From Gonium pectorale (lineage: Eukaryota; Chlorophyta; Chlorophyceae; Chlamydomonadales; Volvocaceae), in the NCBI GenBank assembly GCA_001584585.1, contig LSYV01000016.1, positions 648,143-712,142 on the forward strand: 64,000 nt of DNA. Direction: 5' to 3'. Each line of letters starts with the position of its first letter. Position 1 is the stretch's first letter. Below the pieces are notes generated by a model that saw nothing but the letters and a program-made list of their open reading frames with translations, had not been told where the DNA came from and did no database searches. This document shows, piece after piece, positions 34,224-48,000 of the stretch. Both the position numbers and the translations under genes were made by a program.

Positions 34224-37200
34224 TTAGTTCTTGAGCGACTTCATGAAGTAGTTGAGGGACGTGACGGTGCGGGCAATCTGCTCCAGCAGGTTGGGCTTGG
34301 CCGCCTCACCGCCCTCGGCGCCCGCCGTGCCGGCCTGCGGCCCCATCAGCGCCTCACGGATCATGAAGTCGAGTGCCTCGCCTGCGTGGCGTGTGGGGGC
34401 AAAGGCGTCGCGGGGTTGTGCGGGTAAGGGACAAGCCGTTCGGAGGATTGTGCGGATGCATGGAAGCGGGACGGGGCTGTGCGGGCCCCGTGTGCGGGTC
34501 CTGTGTGTGGAATTCGACGAGTCCGCATGCATAGCACGTAAACTTGCAGTGACGGGGCATGAGGTACCATAGCATGGCGCGGCCGGGCGCTGAAACAGGT
34601 CCTGGTCGGCATGTCTGGGATGGGCATCGGGGGCACGCAGCACCAGGGGCCGCATCGCAAGCAATCTGCAGCCATGCAGGCGCGCCGCCCACGGAGATCT
34701 CCAGAGGATATGTTCATGAGGTGTGCATATGCAAGCATGGAATTACAGTGTGGGTTCCGTGGACAGGCGTTGGCTTGATGCGTAAAACGTGCAGCCCCGG
34801 GGGAGATTTACTCTTCATGGCGCAGCGGCACTCCTACGGCCCAAACCCCTGCGCACCCTGCGGCCGCGATGGGGACTCCTTGATGAGGCGGTAGCGCCCT
34901 GGCATGGTCTCCTCCTCCACAAACACCTGTCACATTTCCCAAGACGGGCACAGTCGCGCAAGTTCGACAAACTCAGGTTCGGCGGCAACAATCAAGCGGC
35001 AGAGGCCAAGGGCCGCATGCTGCCAAACAAGGAGTCCGCCAGGCAACCCTACGAACACGCCCAATCGTTCGATGGCCCTAGCTCAACGACCAGGCCGGCA
35101 CCGGGCCTGCCAGGTGCGCCCCACCTTCCACTGCTCGGGGTAGCGCCGGAACACGGTGCCAATGTCCCCGATGGGCCGCAGGCTGTAGGTGACGGTGAAG
35201 TTCTTGAGGAAGTTGCTGCGCAAGCGGCGCGAGTTGAGGCCCAGGCCCACGTCGCCGCTGCGATGCGCAAAGGAGGACAACAGGCCGGGCACGCGGCACG
35301 GCGGCGGCGCCCGTGAGGACCAGGGATCGGGGAAAGTACCATCAGCGGACAGAGGCCGCACCGCAAAGCCCTCACACTGTTTATTGGGACGGGATGCGGG
35401 TGCACCGGTTTCTGGGCTCTGGCAATCTGCGACGCGGGTGAGCGTCTTGCGCTGCTGCCGACAAACCACGCCTTGAGCAGATCCTGGCCACAGCTCGGTC
35501 GTTCGACAACTTGCATTACTCCCACGATTGCCAGGCCCCAGGCGAAGCCCTCAGTGCTTGACTAGAATCACGGTTCTTGCGAATTTGTTTCGCTGTCGTT
35601 GAGCACTGCACCAGTACTACGGCCCCGGCATCCCAAGGCCCAGGGCATGCTCCACTCAAGGCTTCCGTTGCCCGAATGCACGCATGTCCCTTCCTTCCCT
35701 GACATACAAACCAGGACAGGCTGAACAGCTGATCCTGCCAGTAAGCGCTGCGCCCCAACAGCAGCCATGACCCCGGACACACGCCGAAGGCTTAGTCTCG
35801 CGGCAGCGTGCCGGCAGTTACACCCACCTGGACATGCGCTGGTTGAACAGCACGATGGGCCGCTCCAGGCTGCCCTTCTGCTCGTCCTGCTCCGCAACCT
35901 GCCGCACCTGCAGGGCATAACAAGGAGCATATGCGCGGGCGCACACCGGCCCACCGGCTCATAATGCACGGCAGGAAAATGAAGGGAGAGATTTTGATGC
36001 CGCGACGCCCGCATGTGATTTCGGCTACCGTATACTCGCACGGGAGTCATTGTCCCTGCGGCAGACCTTGAGGCAACCCGCGCGGCAGTCCGCTCTCGAC
36101 ATGGCCGTTGCGCAACGCCCTCAAATGCCATGCTTTGTCGCAGCGAGCGCCGCTTCCGTGCAACACATACCCCTCCCTCCCTCAACGCCGTCCAAAGCCA
36201 TTTTCCGGTGACGAGCGCCGCCGGAGCACAGATCACAAGCACGCCAGCCCAGGCACACGCGACCCACCACGCGGATGCAGTCATCGGCCCCCGGGGGGTC
36301 CACACACGCGAGCACCACCAGGTCATCGTCCTCGCGAATCGGCCTGGGATGGAGGGCGGGCGGCGGGCGGCGGGCACGGGACGGCGCGATGGAATGCGAC
36401 TCCGCACGCAGACCGGGTCCGCGTGAGTCCTGGCAGACGGTCAGACTAATATTGCGCTAGCAAATATGCAGAGTATGTGACTGCCCTTTCCGGGGCCACG
36501 GTGTGTGTCTACTACCTCACCGAGCGCTCATTGGATAACCCCCAGCCCACTGGGCGCAACCCGTACCCAATGGACCCAGCCCGTGGACCCATGCCCGTCG
36601 GCAGGGTCCGCATGCATTGTAAGCTAACTCGCGCTTTCACTTTCAGCAGACTGACACTGACAATGCCTTACAAGGACTTTGCTGCCACAAGAAACCATGG
36701 ATTTACAACACAACACAATCGCACCTGCGATCGTTGAGGGACGAAATGTTGAAGCAGCGGTCCTGCCACTGGTGGCTGAGCATGGCCGCCACGCCCGCGT
36801 CGGGGTAGACCTGATCATGGGGGCAGGGAAGCGTCCTAGGAGAGCCGGCATCCGCGTTTGTGGCTCATCTTACGTGGCCGAGGGTCGATTGGGGCCCCAT
36901 GCCAGTCAGTTCAGCAACCCTCCTGGGAGGCCACGAAGCCTGCACCGGCACACGGAGCCGCAGACCGTGCTCCGAGTGCGGGCGCGACGCAGCCCCATGT
37001 GCATGAGTATGTATTGGAATGACGTGACATGCCGGGGAGGTGGTGGAGGACTGCACATTGATATTACAGAATTGCATACCGGCACCAGCTTGTGCAGCAG
37101 TACACGTGTGCGCACAAGGGCCCGAATCCATGCCCGCCCGTCGGGCTCACGGTACGGAATGCACCAACGGCCGTTGTGCTGCCGTGCCACCCGTCCTCAT

Positions 37201-38003
37201 GTACCCTACTATCCCCCTCGCAATCCCCGTGTCGCCTTACCGCGTTGATTTGGTCAGAGTTGAGCGCGATTGCGAGCTGCTCCAGGAAGCGGCGGGTCAT
37301 GCGCCAGAAGCGGTCCTGGTCACCCCGGTTGGGAAAGATGGGCCCGGAGATAGGGTCCCAGAACTCTGGCAGATGCAACTCCACCTGAGGGCACCGTTGA
37401 GCAGCACTTCAAGCCAGGGCACAAGTTGCCGCGGGGCCGTGCGTGGACGCAGCACAGCCGTGGATACACCCCGTCTTCTGGGTCGAGGCGTTCGCAAGGG
37501 TTTGCGGCCGGGAATGGGGGGCGCGTGCCCCCATGATGAAGAGCTGGTCCATGCTGTTCACCAGCCAGAACGCACCTGGCAGCGATTACTGCCCCGCTGG
37601 ATAGCCTCTGCGGTCGCCTTCGCAGCCTCGTCAATGGAGTCTGCCAAGCTGTTCGGCAGAACCTGTAGGTTATAGGCGCCGTGGTCAGGACGTTCGGGCC
37701 GTCTACCGCGCAAGCACATCAACCTACGTCGTCGTCGCGCGGACCGAGGTTCTGCCCGTCATCCGCTGGCGCTGCAGACGCATCCACATCAAACTGCGTC
37801 ACGCTCTCGTCCACCGTCGACCGCGCGACCACTGTCCGCTTGCATGACGTCGGACCATACAGCCCAAGCTGTTGAGCCGCGATATGTTGGAATGAACGAC
37901 TAGGCACAGCTGCTATGATAGCGACTGGTGGAGAGACTGAGTTGGTGTGCGAAAACGCGCGAGGCAGGGTCCCTGGCCGTTGGCATCGCGTTAGGACCTG
38001 CAT
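34224..38003 (-). CDS. DUF1995 protein, LPA3-like, probably plastid-targeted
   Basis: Nine phase-consistent exons give 369 residues: 38003-37728, 37662-37576, 37384-37241, 36810-36725, 36343-36268, 35907-35828, 35257-35125, 34926-34857, 34381-34224. The ATG at 38003 opens a Ser/Thr/Arg/Ala-rich, acid-poor leader of about 60 residues, typical of a chloroplast transit peptide. The body fits DUF1995: LPNSLADSIDEAAKATAEAI at the start, VELHLPEFWDP, RFLEQLAIALN, DDDLVVLACVDPPGADDCIR, RPIVLFNQRMS, FTVTYSLRPIG and FRRYPEQWK, then VFVEEETMPGRYRLIKESPS. Known DUF1995 proteins such as Arabidopsis LPA3 help photosystem II assembly, so a plastid role is inferred. The upstream neighbour on the same strand is the FANCI-like gene, with about 1 kb between. 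Paralogs within DUF1995 exist, so LPA3 itself is not certain. Confidence 0.88.
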
Positions 38004-39029
38004 TTTTGCGCTCTGTTCGGTAATACATTGACCCTGTGTGCAGCATTGGTAGACAATTCTTTGCAATCATGGTACGGCAATTTGCACTCTGGTACGACGT
38101 GGATCCATACTGCCACAGGCCATAAGCCCGCCTCTCCCAGAACTTCTTGAGCTGTCGGGGGCTCTTGGGGGGCTTGCTGTGTGATTGGGAGCTGCACGCA
38201 ATTGGCATAATGGCACGGCCGGAACTGCCATTGTGCACCAAGCTGTGCACTGCTTCTGTCAGGAAGCGCGGCATGATAGTTAGAGGCTACGCTCAGAAGG
38301 CCAGCCAGGACCAAGTACGGTCACATTGATGCCATCAGGTCATATGTTTCACATGCTAGTGTGCTAGGAGGGCCTTTCGACACCTAACCTTCACCCTACA
38401 CTGAGCAAGAGGCGCACTGCAAGTAAGACTTGGTCTGCCAGCGCCATTGGTCACGCCCCTTCATGCTCAGTGCTCGGTCCCTTCTCTGCCCACCAGCCAG
38501 AGCTCTCACAGCCCGACAGCCAAAAGCAAAACGCACGTTGCAAGGTGAAGGGACTTGGCATGCGGTCCCCACCAGCCTCTAACACTCTACTACGATGTAC
38601 CACGCATTGAGTATGCCGCCCACTTGCTTGCAAGACACAACTATTACGAGCCGCCGATAAAACTGGGCGCAGCAGCCAGCAGCAACAACGTAACGCCGTT
38701 TCTGGTTCTCTTTTTTAACGTAAGCGGTGCCCGTGCCAGCGCCCAGAAGAGCAGCCGGCCACGCAGTGCAGGACGGCCCGCCAGGCCTAAACACCTTGCT
38801 GTCCTCGAACAAGCGACACACGTCCCCCACGCACGTCCCCCCTAGCCCCTACCGATGGTCGTCAACCCCGAGCCGAGCTCCCCATAACTGCAGCGGGAGT
38901 TCGGCACAGCGGCATGCACGGCAGTGACCAAAGAGCGTACATCCTCCCCTGTCAAGCCAACAAAAGCCTGCCCGGTGCAATGCCCAGCCCCTCCGCGTGT
39001 CGACGGCACGTGTACGAGCTCCAACCACG
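38004..39029. other. intergenic between two minus-strand genes
   Basis: About 1 kb holding the 3' flank of the FANCI-like gene and the promoter side of the DUF1995 gene. No further exon, repeat copy or RNA gene was seen. Confidence 0.55.
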
Positions 39030-42000
39030 CTAGTCCTGGTCCGAGTCGTCGTCCGGTGCGTACCCATACTTCTTGGAAAAGAGGGCCAAGTAGTCACGCT
39101 CCGGCTGGCACACAATGAAGTCCTCAAGGTCCGACCAGTCGTCGTCGGAACCTGCCGGGGGCCCGCATGGTCGGCATGTCAGCTGCGTGTGCGAACACAT
39201 TCGTAAGAAATGACGACGGCAAGATTACAGCAAGCCGCGGCACGAATCTCGGTGTTATTCCGCGTTGGGATGCGGCAGCGCACCACGACAGCACGCCCAG
39301 CATGACCCACGTCGTATTCCTCACAGCACTGGTCGCACACCGCGCGTGGCGCCGCAAGCGGGGGAGTGTCGTAACTGCACACCGCACGCGCATGCCTCCA
39401 CTTGTACGGCGCGCACCGAGGCGCACGGCACGAACCCTGACCCCACATGGACTTGGCGCACCTGATTCCCTGCCGCCCGTCTCTCGAAGGCAGGCCGCCA
39501 CAAACGGGTTTGACGGCTGCCGGCGCTGCTTGCGCTTCCGCTTCACCTTCTTCGTCGCGCCCTCCTCTGCCGGCGCTTGAGCGGCATCCGCCGCTGGCTC
39601 CAGGTCATTGCGGGGGCGCTTGCGCCCCGCAGTGCCGCCCTCCGCCGGCGCCGCGGGCTCGCGACCGTGCCTGGAGACGGCGGGCGCTGAGGCCCTGCCA
39701 AACCCTGCAGTGGTGCTCGGCCCTGCATCGTGGGATGCACTGGTGCGGCCCTTACCGCCGGGGTCCGCCTTGCCGCTTGCGCCAGGCTGTTCGGCGCCCT
39801 CAGCGCTGCTTGCTTTGACGAAGTGTAAGGCGCCTGCGGCCCCTGTGGCGGCTGCGCGGCCGGCCGCTGCCGCCACGGCCGCCAATCCACCCCGGCAGGG
39901 CGGAAGCAAGGGCACATCGGCGGGCGCAGGCTGCGGCTCTGGGGCACAGGGCGCGGCATCGCCTGCTGCAGGTCCCCGCCCAGAAACAGGCTTTGGCACA
40001 ATGCGCTGCGGTTGGAGCCGCCGCTTTGTGCTGGCAGTGCCGGGCGCCGAGCCAGTGGGGGCCGTCAGCTCCGCCTCACCGGAGCCTGCGTCAGTTGGCG
40101 CAACCACGAAGACCGCATCAGATGACACCGTGCACACCAAACGCATGCTCAGAGGAGTGCACACTCATGTGGACATGTATAGCAAAGACGCGGGACGAAC
40201 GTGTTCGTGGCTACATCTGCCTAGCTGATTGGGCAGGCGCGGGGAATGCCAGGCCTTCAACCCCTTAAGACGGCTAACGGACTTCAGCGCAGGGCAAGGG
40301 CGCTCCTGTGCGTCTCAGGCACGAGAGCGCCCAGCGCTGGTATGTTATTTGCGCCCCGCAAGCGCAACAGGAGTCCCGAACGCCACACCTGCCCGAGCCG
40401 CCGGATCCTCCCCCGGCGCCACCGGGTGCCCAGCCGCGTTCTGCGTCCCACGTATCGGCGCCGACACCGGCAGGGGCACAATCGCACGCCGCCTCGCGCC
40501 GCGGGGAACGCCGTTTGCCGCTCCCAAGGAAGCCACACCTGCCTCCGCCTGGCGCGCAGCGCCAACGCCGACCGTGGCCGGCCCTGCTGCCTGGGAGGAG
40601 CCCCGCACACTGGCCTCGCGCAACTTGCCCTCATGCTCATGCTGCTGGGGAATCTCCGGGAGAGGCTTCTGCTGGCTTCCGCGCCCGCCGCCGTCGCTGC
40701 GCTGCTGCTGTTGACTGCCGGGCTTCACGCGCTGCCGCGCGCGACCACCACCCTTCTCCGCGCCCTCCGCAGCTTGCTGCGACAAAGGCGTTGCCTGCAA
40801 GCCTGGCTGCTCGAGGCCCTTGTGCGCCAGGGCCCTGTGTCTCCGCGCCGGGGCCCCAGGCTTCGCGGGAGCAGCGTCGCCGACAGCCGCCTGAGCTGGT
40901 GCCTCCACCACGGTCGTTGCTCCTGCTGCTATTGCTGCAGCTGGCAGCAGCTCTGAGTCACGCCCCGGCTGGCCCAGCTGCCCTGGCGCCATGCAGCCGC
41001 CGCCACCGTCATCCTCAAGATCATCCAAGTCATCCAAGTAGCCAAACAGGAGGCAAAGCGGCTCGTGCGGTATCGCATCAACTTCAGCGACTCGGCCTGG
41101 CGACAGTCGGGCATGCGCAAGTTTGGCACACGCGTTCGGCATGCGCGTATTTGGCAAAAGGGAATGCGACTAGGATGCGCAGGGCTCACGGTATGAGACG
41201 CTGTACATCAATACGAGTGCGACTCGTTGCGCCACCGCACGGCAGCCTAATCGTGATAGGCCATGCTTCCGGGGCTTGGCGTCTCCCTAGTAGATGCTGC
41301 CCAAGAAATAAATCGCCAGCAAGACGTAGGATGTTGCTGCCCCGCCTCAGCGCGCAACGCAAGCACCCCTCACCTGCTTGCTGATCGACGGGGTGAGACC
41401 CGCCGCTTTCCAGCTTGCAAACTGCCACCTGTGGAACGCCAAGCGCGCTCGGAGCCGCGCGGCACGAGTTGCCCGGCTGCTGCGCTGCCGCTGCGCTGGC
41501 ATCCTGGACATAGGCGGCGCCAGCTGCAGCCGCAGCGGGGGGCGACGACGGCGAGGCGGGCGCCCCTCCAAGCCGACCGTACACCCTCTCCATGGCCCGG
41601 CGCATCAGGTTGGCCGTCATCCCCGCAGCTGGGTGCGCTGGAGCCAGAGACGATGGCCCACACTCCACCGCTGCGGCATGCGCTCGGCCGGGTGCTGCTC
41701 TGGCCTTGCCCGCTTTCGCGCGAGCCGCCGCCGCGGTCGCAGCAGCGGAGGCCGCCGCGGAGGCCTGGTCCAGGGAGTGCATGAGGCGCAGGCACGAGGC
41801 CTGCCAGGCGCCGACCTCGCTGACCATCACGCGGCTCCAGCGGACGAGGCGGCGGCTGCCCGACGTTGTAAGCTGCGGGCAGATGCATGCGAGACTGAAG
41901 GTAAGTGGTGTGCGTGCTGGATTGGGTCGGGGCGCAAGCGGGCGGCGCACGACGGCTTCGCACCGCGCTTCGTCACTCCCGTCCCGGCCCGTCTTTACAC

Positions 42001-45000
42001 TGGCGCCACGCTGCTGTCGCTGTGCACACAAGACCGGCGTAAAGCCCACCGCGAGCGTGGTCATTTGGGCAAACAGGAGAGGCGCCCCGACGCTGAACTG
42101 TGCCCGACGGCGTTCACCTGCTCCAAGAACGCGTCCACGTCCGCCATGTGGTAGCGACACAGGGCCACCGTGAGGCACAGCTCCCAGCCGCACGGCCCGG
42201 CACAGTTCGACACGCAGCGGGGGGGCGGGGCCGTGGCCGGGGTGGCGTCCGGCAGCGCGGCGGTGGCCGTCCGGAGCAGTAGCAGCTTTGTGGAGGCCCG
42301 GGCGCACTGCGGGTGGGAGAAGGGTGGGGCCGCAAATAATTCTGATGCATGACTCCGCCGGATGGACGTCTTGAGCGCGCAAAGGCCGTTGCCGTGACGC
42401 AATGGTCAAACAGGCTGGCAAAGCCGTTTTAAAGGGATTGACCCCATTTAGGTGCCCTTGTTGAACGTGCGTCCGTGCGGAACCTTGGGCATGCGGAAGC
42501 ATTCCAGAACACCAGGGGTACAGCGCCAGCGCATTGCGCGCACTTTTTTTGGCAACAAGCGACCACCGCGCGTCCCTCACCTGCAGAGCGACAAAGAGGA
42601 GCTTGGCCGTGAGCTCGAGCAGGTCCCGACGCGGCCCCTCTTCCACCGCCGCCGCCGGCCGCTCCTCGCGCCATCGAGGGCTCAGCACCGCCGCGGCCCG
42701 CGAGCAGCATGCTAGCCCGGCGGCGATGGCGTCCGGCAGATACTACGAGGAAGAGGGATATGCAAAAGGGCTAAGAATACTGCAATGACAGCGCACAAGC
42801 AGGATGGTTGTCCCGAGGAACATCCCTACAGCAAACTTGGAGACCAGGAAGACGCTGAGAACCACTGGAGCGAGCATGTTGCCCAACGGACTTACAGTGA
42901 CGTCAAGCCCGTCTCTTGCGTGCTGGCCGCGTCCTTGGCCAAGGCCGCTTCCCGACAGCGGGGCTGCAGCCGCCACAGGCGCTACGGAGGCAGCGGCAGC
43001 TGCGGCTGCTGCCGCCGTGAGCTTGGCGTTAGCATCCGCAATGACCGGCCGGACCCTGGACGCCAGCATTAGCAGCATACGCGCAAGATCCACCGGGCTA
43101 CATCCCTCTATCCAGGGGAGCGTAGCCGGGGCGGCCTGGGGCTGTGCGCCCGTCGAGGCCGGCGCTGTTGCGGCGCCGGCGGCTGCGGTGGCGCGCAGCA
43201 CATAGGGGCAGCTGCGCCAGCGCTTGGGGGTGCCCTGCCCCTGCGTCGCTCGCTGCTGCGCCAGGCTGGATGCCGAAAGCAGCTGTCGGGCGGGAAACAA
43301 CATATGCCATGGCTTGGTTACAAGCCCTGTAGGTACAATCTTGATCAACCATACTTGAGAGGAGTGCGAAACCGCAGCGGGCACACACAATGCTCCGTGC
43401 ATGTGCCGATACGGCCACCGATCGTCGCACCTGTGCGGCGATGCCCAACACCTCCTCCGGCAGTGCGGCCCGGCAGGTCAGGCTCGTCAGTGTGCACGCC
43501 GCGGGGCCGCTCAGCAGGCATGCGCCGGCTCCGACAGCCGCGGAGTCGGTGCCGCCTTCGGGGGCAGCGCGTGGGCGGAACCCGGCGAGCGGCCCTGCTG
43601 CTCTGCCCGTGGCCGGGGCGGCCGTCGGCCTTCCAGACAGCGAACGCTGTGCAGCGGGCGCGGGGTTTGCGGGCCCTGTACAAGCAGGGGCCAGGCTCAG
43701 AAGCCGCGCAGAAGGCAAGGGCGCAGGCGCCTGAGATGGCAACGCGCTACAGGGACGGAGCCCGCAGATTCGTCGGTGCGGATCATCGGGGTATCACCAG
43801 CGGTATGGGCGCGACAAGGTTGCGCACCTGGGGCCAAGAGCATCTGCCTGCTGAGGTTCGTGACCGCCTCGGCCACGTCTATCCGTGCGCTGCCCTCCGC
43901 CGCGCCGCCCGGCGGCAACGTCGCCGCCAGTGACAGCAGCGCCGTCACCTGCGCGCGCCGCGCGCTGGCCCAGCCCTCGGCCAGATCCCCAACCAGGCCC
44001 CCCAGCCGCCACGCCGCCCGCGCCTGCGGCTCCGTCGGCAGGATCAGTCCCGGNNNNNNNNNNNNNNNNNNNNNNNNNNNNNNNNNNNNNNNNNNNNNNN
44101 NNNNNNNNNNNNNNNNNNNNNNNNNNNNNNNNNNNNNNNNNNNNNNNNNNNNNNNNNNNNNNNNNNNNNNNNNNNNNNNNNNNNNNNNNNCGGCCAGCAG
44201 CAGCGGCCGCTGGAGCAGCTCCCGCGGCCTCCCGCAGCGCGCACAGCGGCGCCGCCGCAGGGGCTGGCTCCGCCGCCATGCGCCGCGCCGCCTGCCACAT
44301 CCCCGGTGGACATGTCCGGTCGCGTCGCCAGGAGGCCCGCGCGCAGGCCCTCCAGGCGCACCTCTGGCGGGTACAGGCACGAGAACAGGGGCGCCAAGAT
44401 GGCAGCAGGACTCACAGGCGCCGCGGCGGCGCTCCCCACGGTGGCGCCGCCCCCCTGGTGCGGTACGGCCGCTGCCGGGAGGAGCGGCGAGCAGAACACA
44501 GCCAGGCTTGGTGCCATGCCGTTGCCGCTCGGGGCGCGGCCCGCAGCCCGACCCGACTCCGGAATGCCTTGGGATGTGCGGCTCGGGAGGTCGGGGTCCG
44601 GTTGGAGCGGATGCACAGCGCGCACGACGTGCGCCAGCAGCCGAAGGGCAGCAGCACCCGCCTCACACGCCGCCGCCCCAACCTCCAGCTGTTGCCGCCG
44701 GAGCGCTTCTACAGGGCACGGCTCTGGCTGCTCCGAGCCAGAACTGGCTGCAGCTCCCGGTTGAAGCGCTGCGTCTGCAGGTCGCGCAGCGGCAGCCGCG
44801 GGGTCAGTGGCAGTGGCGGCTGGCGCATCTCCTCGTAGCGAAGCACAGGGAGCTGCCGCCGGCGCAGCCGCACCGGCAGCGGCCGTGAGTGCGCGCCGCC
44901 GGTGTCCTTGCGGCAGGCCTTGACAGCCGGCCCCTGCGGAAGGGCCACCGCCACTGCCGCCGTGTGAAGGCGCGAGAGCAGGGGTCCCGCTGTTGCTTGG

Positions 45001-48000
45001 TTCAACTAGAGCCGCCGCTGCGGTGTTCACATTCAGGCCCGGGGCCGAGGGCAGGCTTGCGCCAGCGCTGCCGCAGCCGGCGACGCCGGCGTCGCTGCAG
45101 CGTGAGCGGCCCCGGCCGCCTGACCGGGTTCGGACCTCCGAGCCCACAACCGACGCCGACGCCTGTTGCGCTGCTGGGCTCCGAAGGAGGAGGCCGCCCT
45201 CCCGGGCCTGCGCAAGGCACTCCTCCTCCTCCTTGACTGTTGGCAGCTGGTTGAACCGCTGCCGCTGGGACGGCGCCCCGGCCTGGGACGGCTGCGCCTG
45301 GGTCACCGCCGACGGCGATGGAGACGGGCGCGGCCGCTGCTGGCGCGGGCCTGGCGGCGCGAGGGACTGGCGGCGCTTGCGGCCACCGGTGGCCGGCGTG
45401 GCGTCATTAAACATTGACATGCTGGCCACGAGCTCCGCCAGCAGCTTGTTCTGCCTGCATGGAAACACAGAGAAGGGCCGATAAGGCTTGCTGAGTCGAA
45501 CTTATGAGGTTTGCGGTATGAGCTTCTTTAGCACGCCCCATGCCGCCCTGAACGCCGATACTCAAGGGCGCGCGACGTGGCACCATGCCTTACTACCCCG
45601 CACATTGAGCGGAACGCGGGTGGGGGATGCCATTATCTGACATGCAAATGCTCGATCGCCGCGCTCGCGGCAGCACACCTGGAGCCCGTGGCCTTCGAGG
45701 TGGCATTCCCCTGCGACGCCTCGCCGCCGCCGCTGTCCTGCGTGCAAGGAGCCGCAATCGCCACGGAGACCACATTCCCGGTGCCCCGCCCCGGCGCTGG
45801 GTCCTTCATCCCGGCATGCGCCCGCTCTGCCGCGACGCCGGAAGAAAGCGTCGGTGCCTCCGCCGCCTGGGCGCCTGCCGCAGCGGTTGGTGCAGCTTGC
45901 GGCGCAGCCCTTGCAGCGGCTGGTTCTGATGGGCGGATGGCAACCTGGGAGGGTGGGGCAGAAGACACGCGCACATGCCATTGGCCACTGCTCGTCGCGC
46001 CGGGACCGCTTCCATGCCTGCCACGCAGGGGCCGGTGCAGTGCTCCACCGCACAGTCTGCACCGCACGCTCCCAAACAACGCCGCCCTTCTGAACCCCAG
46101 CCCCCCAGTGTGCCACTGGCCTACTCATGCGCTCAAGAAGACGCCCGGGCAAACATCCCCGCAGCTCGCGTCCTGGGCTCTCCCTCGCCATCTCCTGCTG
46201 CCTCTCTGTGCCCATGCCGGTTGTCTACTTTGCCTGATCATTGTACCTGCTGGGCCGCGCGGCAAGCTGTGATTGCCTCCACGGCCACCTGGCCCAGTGT
46301 GCGCAGCTGACCCACAAGGGCTGAGTGCCCACGACCTCCGGCAACGCAGCCGCTCGCGTACAGGCTGGTCGCGCGGGCGCGTTCACGGGCGCGCTGCGCC
46401 GCTGCCGCCAGGGGTCGCCGCGCCAGGCCCATGCCGTAGGCCAACAGCCGCCAGCGCTGCCGCTGCTGGTCCACGTCCAGATGCAGGCCGGGGCCTGGAT
46501 GGGCGGATGAGTCCAGGAGAGCGCACGGAGGCTGCGTGCCGATAAGCGTCCCGGCGAGCGGGGACAAGAGCTGGTGCAGCAGCGCTGAGGACGCCTCCAG
46601 GGAAACGGGCCAAGTGTCGATGTGGCAGGCTCGCGGCGGCAGGAGAAACGCGGCGTGCGGTTGCAGCGGCGTCGCAACGGCTGCCTCTGCAGCCGGATGC
46701 GAGCGTGGTGTCGCTGCGGCGTCGCCAGCCGCGCCTGAACGGCCGGCCCAAGACGCATCAGGCGTGCCATAAGGGCGACGAGCAACCAGCGGCAGCGGCT
46801 TTCCCAGAGGCGAGAGGGATGGGGGCTGAGGAGGGTCCAGCTTGGCAGCTGTGGCGGCGGGGGCCTTGCGCATAACGTAGAAGCCTCCGGGGGCGGGCGG
46901 AGTCGCGCCTGCCCGGCAACCGCCACCTTGCTCATTTGCCGCCACGGTCTCGTCCCCGCGCTGCTCGTTCTCTGGCTGTCTGCACAACTGTGGGCCGCCC
47001 GCTGCCCCTTCGCCCGTGGCCCCTGCCGGCTGCACCGGCGGAATGCTCGCAGCTGGCGCCTCCTGCGCCGCGGCCGACAGCACAGGGTCCTGTCGCGCAT
47101 CCCCCGCACTCGCATCGGCTGCGCTTGTGCCGTCCTGCTGCAGCTGCGCCGGTTGCTGCAGCAGCAGCTGCTCGTCCAGCTCGTCCTGCAGGGCGCTGTG
47201 ACAGGCCAGCATCGCGGCCACTGCCTCCTGGAGCAGCCGCCGCGCCTCCACCTCCCCATTCTGGGCCGCAACACCGCCGTCGCTTCTCCTGCCGCCGCCT
47301 TCAATCGGCCCGCCACGGCCCAAGGCGGCCCTTTGTGCCGAGCCGCCGCGTGCATCGGCAGCAGGAGCCGTCGCCCCCCGCCGCCGCACGTCTGCGTGGT
47401 CCTGGACCTGCCCATCGCAGCGGTGCGCGCCCGCCTGTCGGACTACGCGCAGCAGCGCAACCTGCGCTGCCGCCAGGTTGCTGGGCGCGGTGGCCTCTCC
47501 GCCAGCCGCGACGGCCGCAGGCCCGGCAGCTCTTGGGGGCGGCGGGGTCAGGGGCACGGCCGCCGGCTCCTGATCACGGCCTGCAGCGGCGGAGGCCAGG
47601 ACGGCACTCTGAGCGGCCATGTTGCACTGAGCACCAGCTGCAGCAGGCCGCGAGGTGCGCCGCCCGAGGACCGGGGCGATATCGCCGGCGAAGAGGCTGC
47701 TTGCGTTGCAGCCGCCGCTGCGCGCCCCGGTGTCCCCGTCCGCAGGGGCGCTTATGCTGCGCCCGGCCCGACCGGCCTTACGGTCGGTCGACTGCCCGAG
47801 CTCCGCTGCGAGGCACTCCACACCCTCCGGGCGCTCTTGCGTGAGGAGTAGCGGTGCGGCACCTCCGAGAACGGCAAGGCCAAAGTCCGGAGGCGAGAGG
47901 AGCAGCGCCTCCGACAGCACAGCCAAGACCTGCGGCACCAGGAGCGATGCAAAAGACTGCGTTGAGAGGAGACTGCCAACATGCAAGACGCGTGCGCGCG

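Noticed and set aside
40308..41384. 358-codon plus-strand open frame
   Set aside because: Antisense shadow of the Ala/Pro-rich minus-strand FANCI-like exons. GC-rich coding DNA keeps the opposite strand open, and the composition is Arg/Pro-rich without any domain.
43401..44888. 495-codon plus-strand open frame spanning the gap
   Set aside because: Runs through 137 undetermined bases and is antisense to the minus-strand gene. Its Arg/Ala/Pro composition is typical of a shadow frame.
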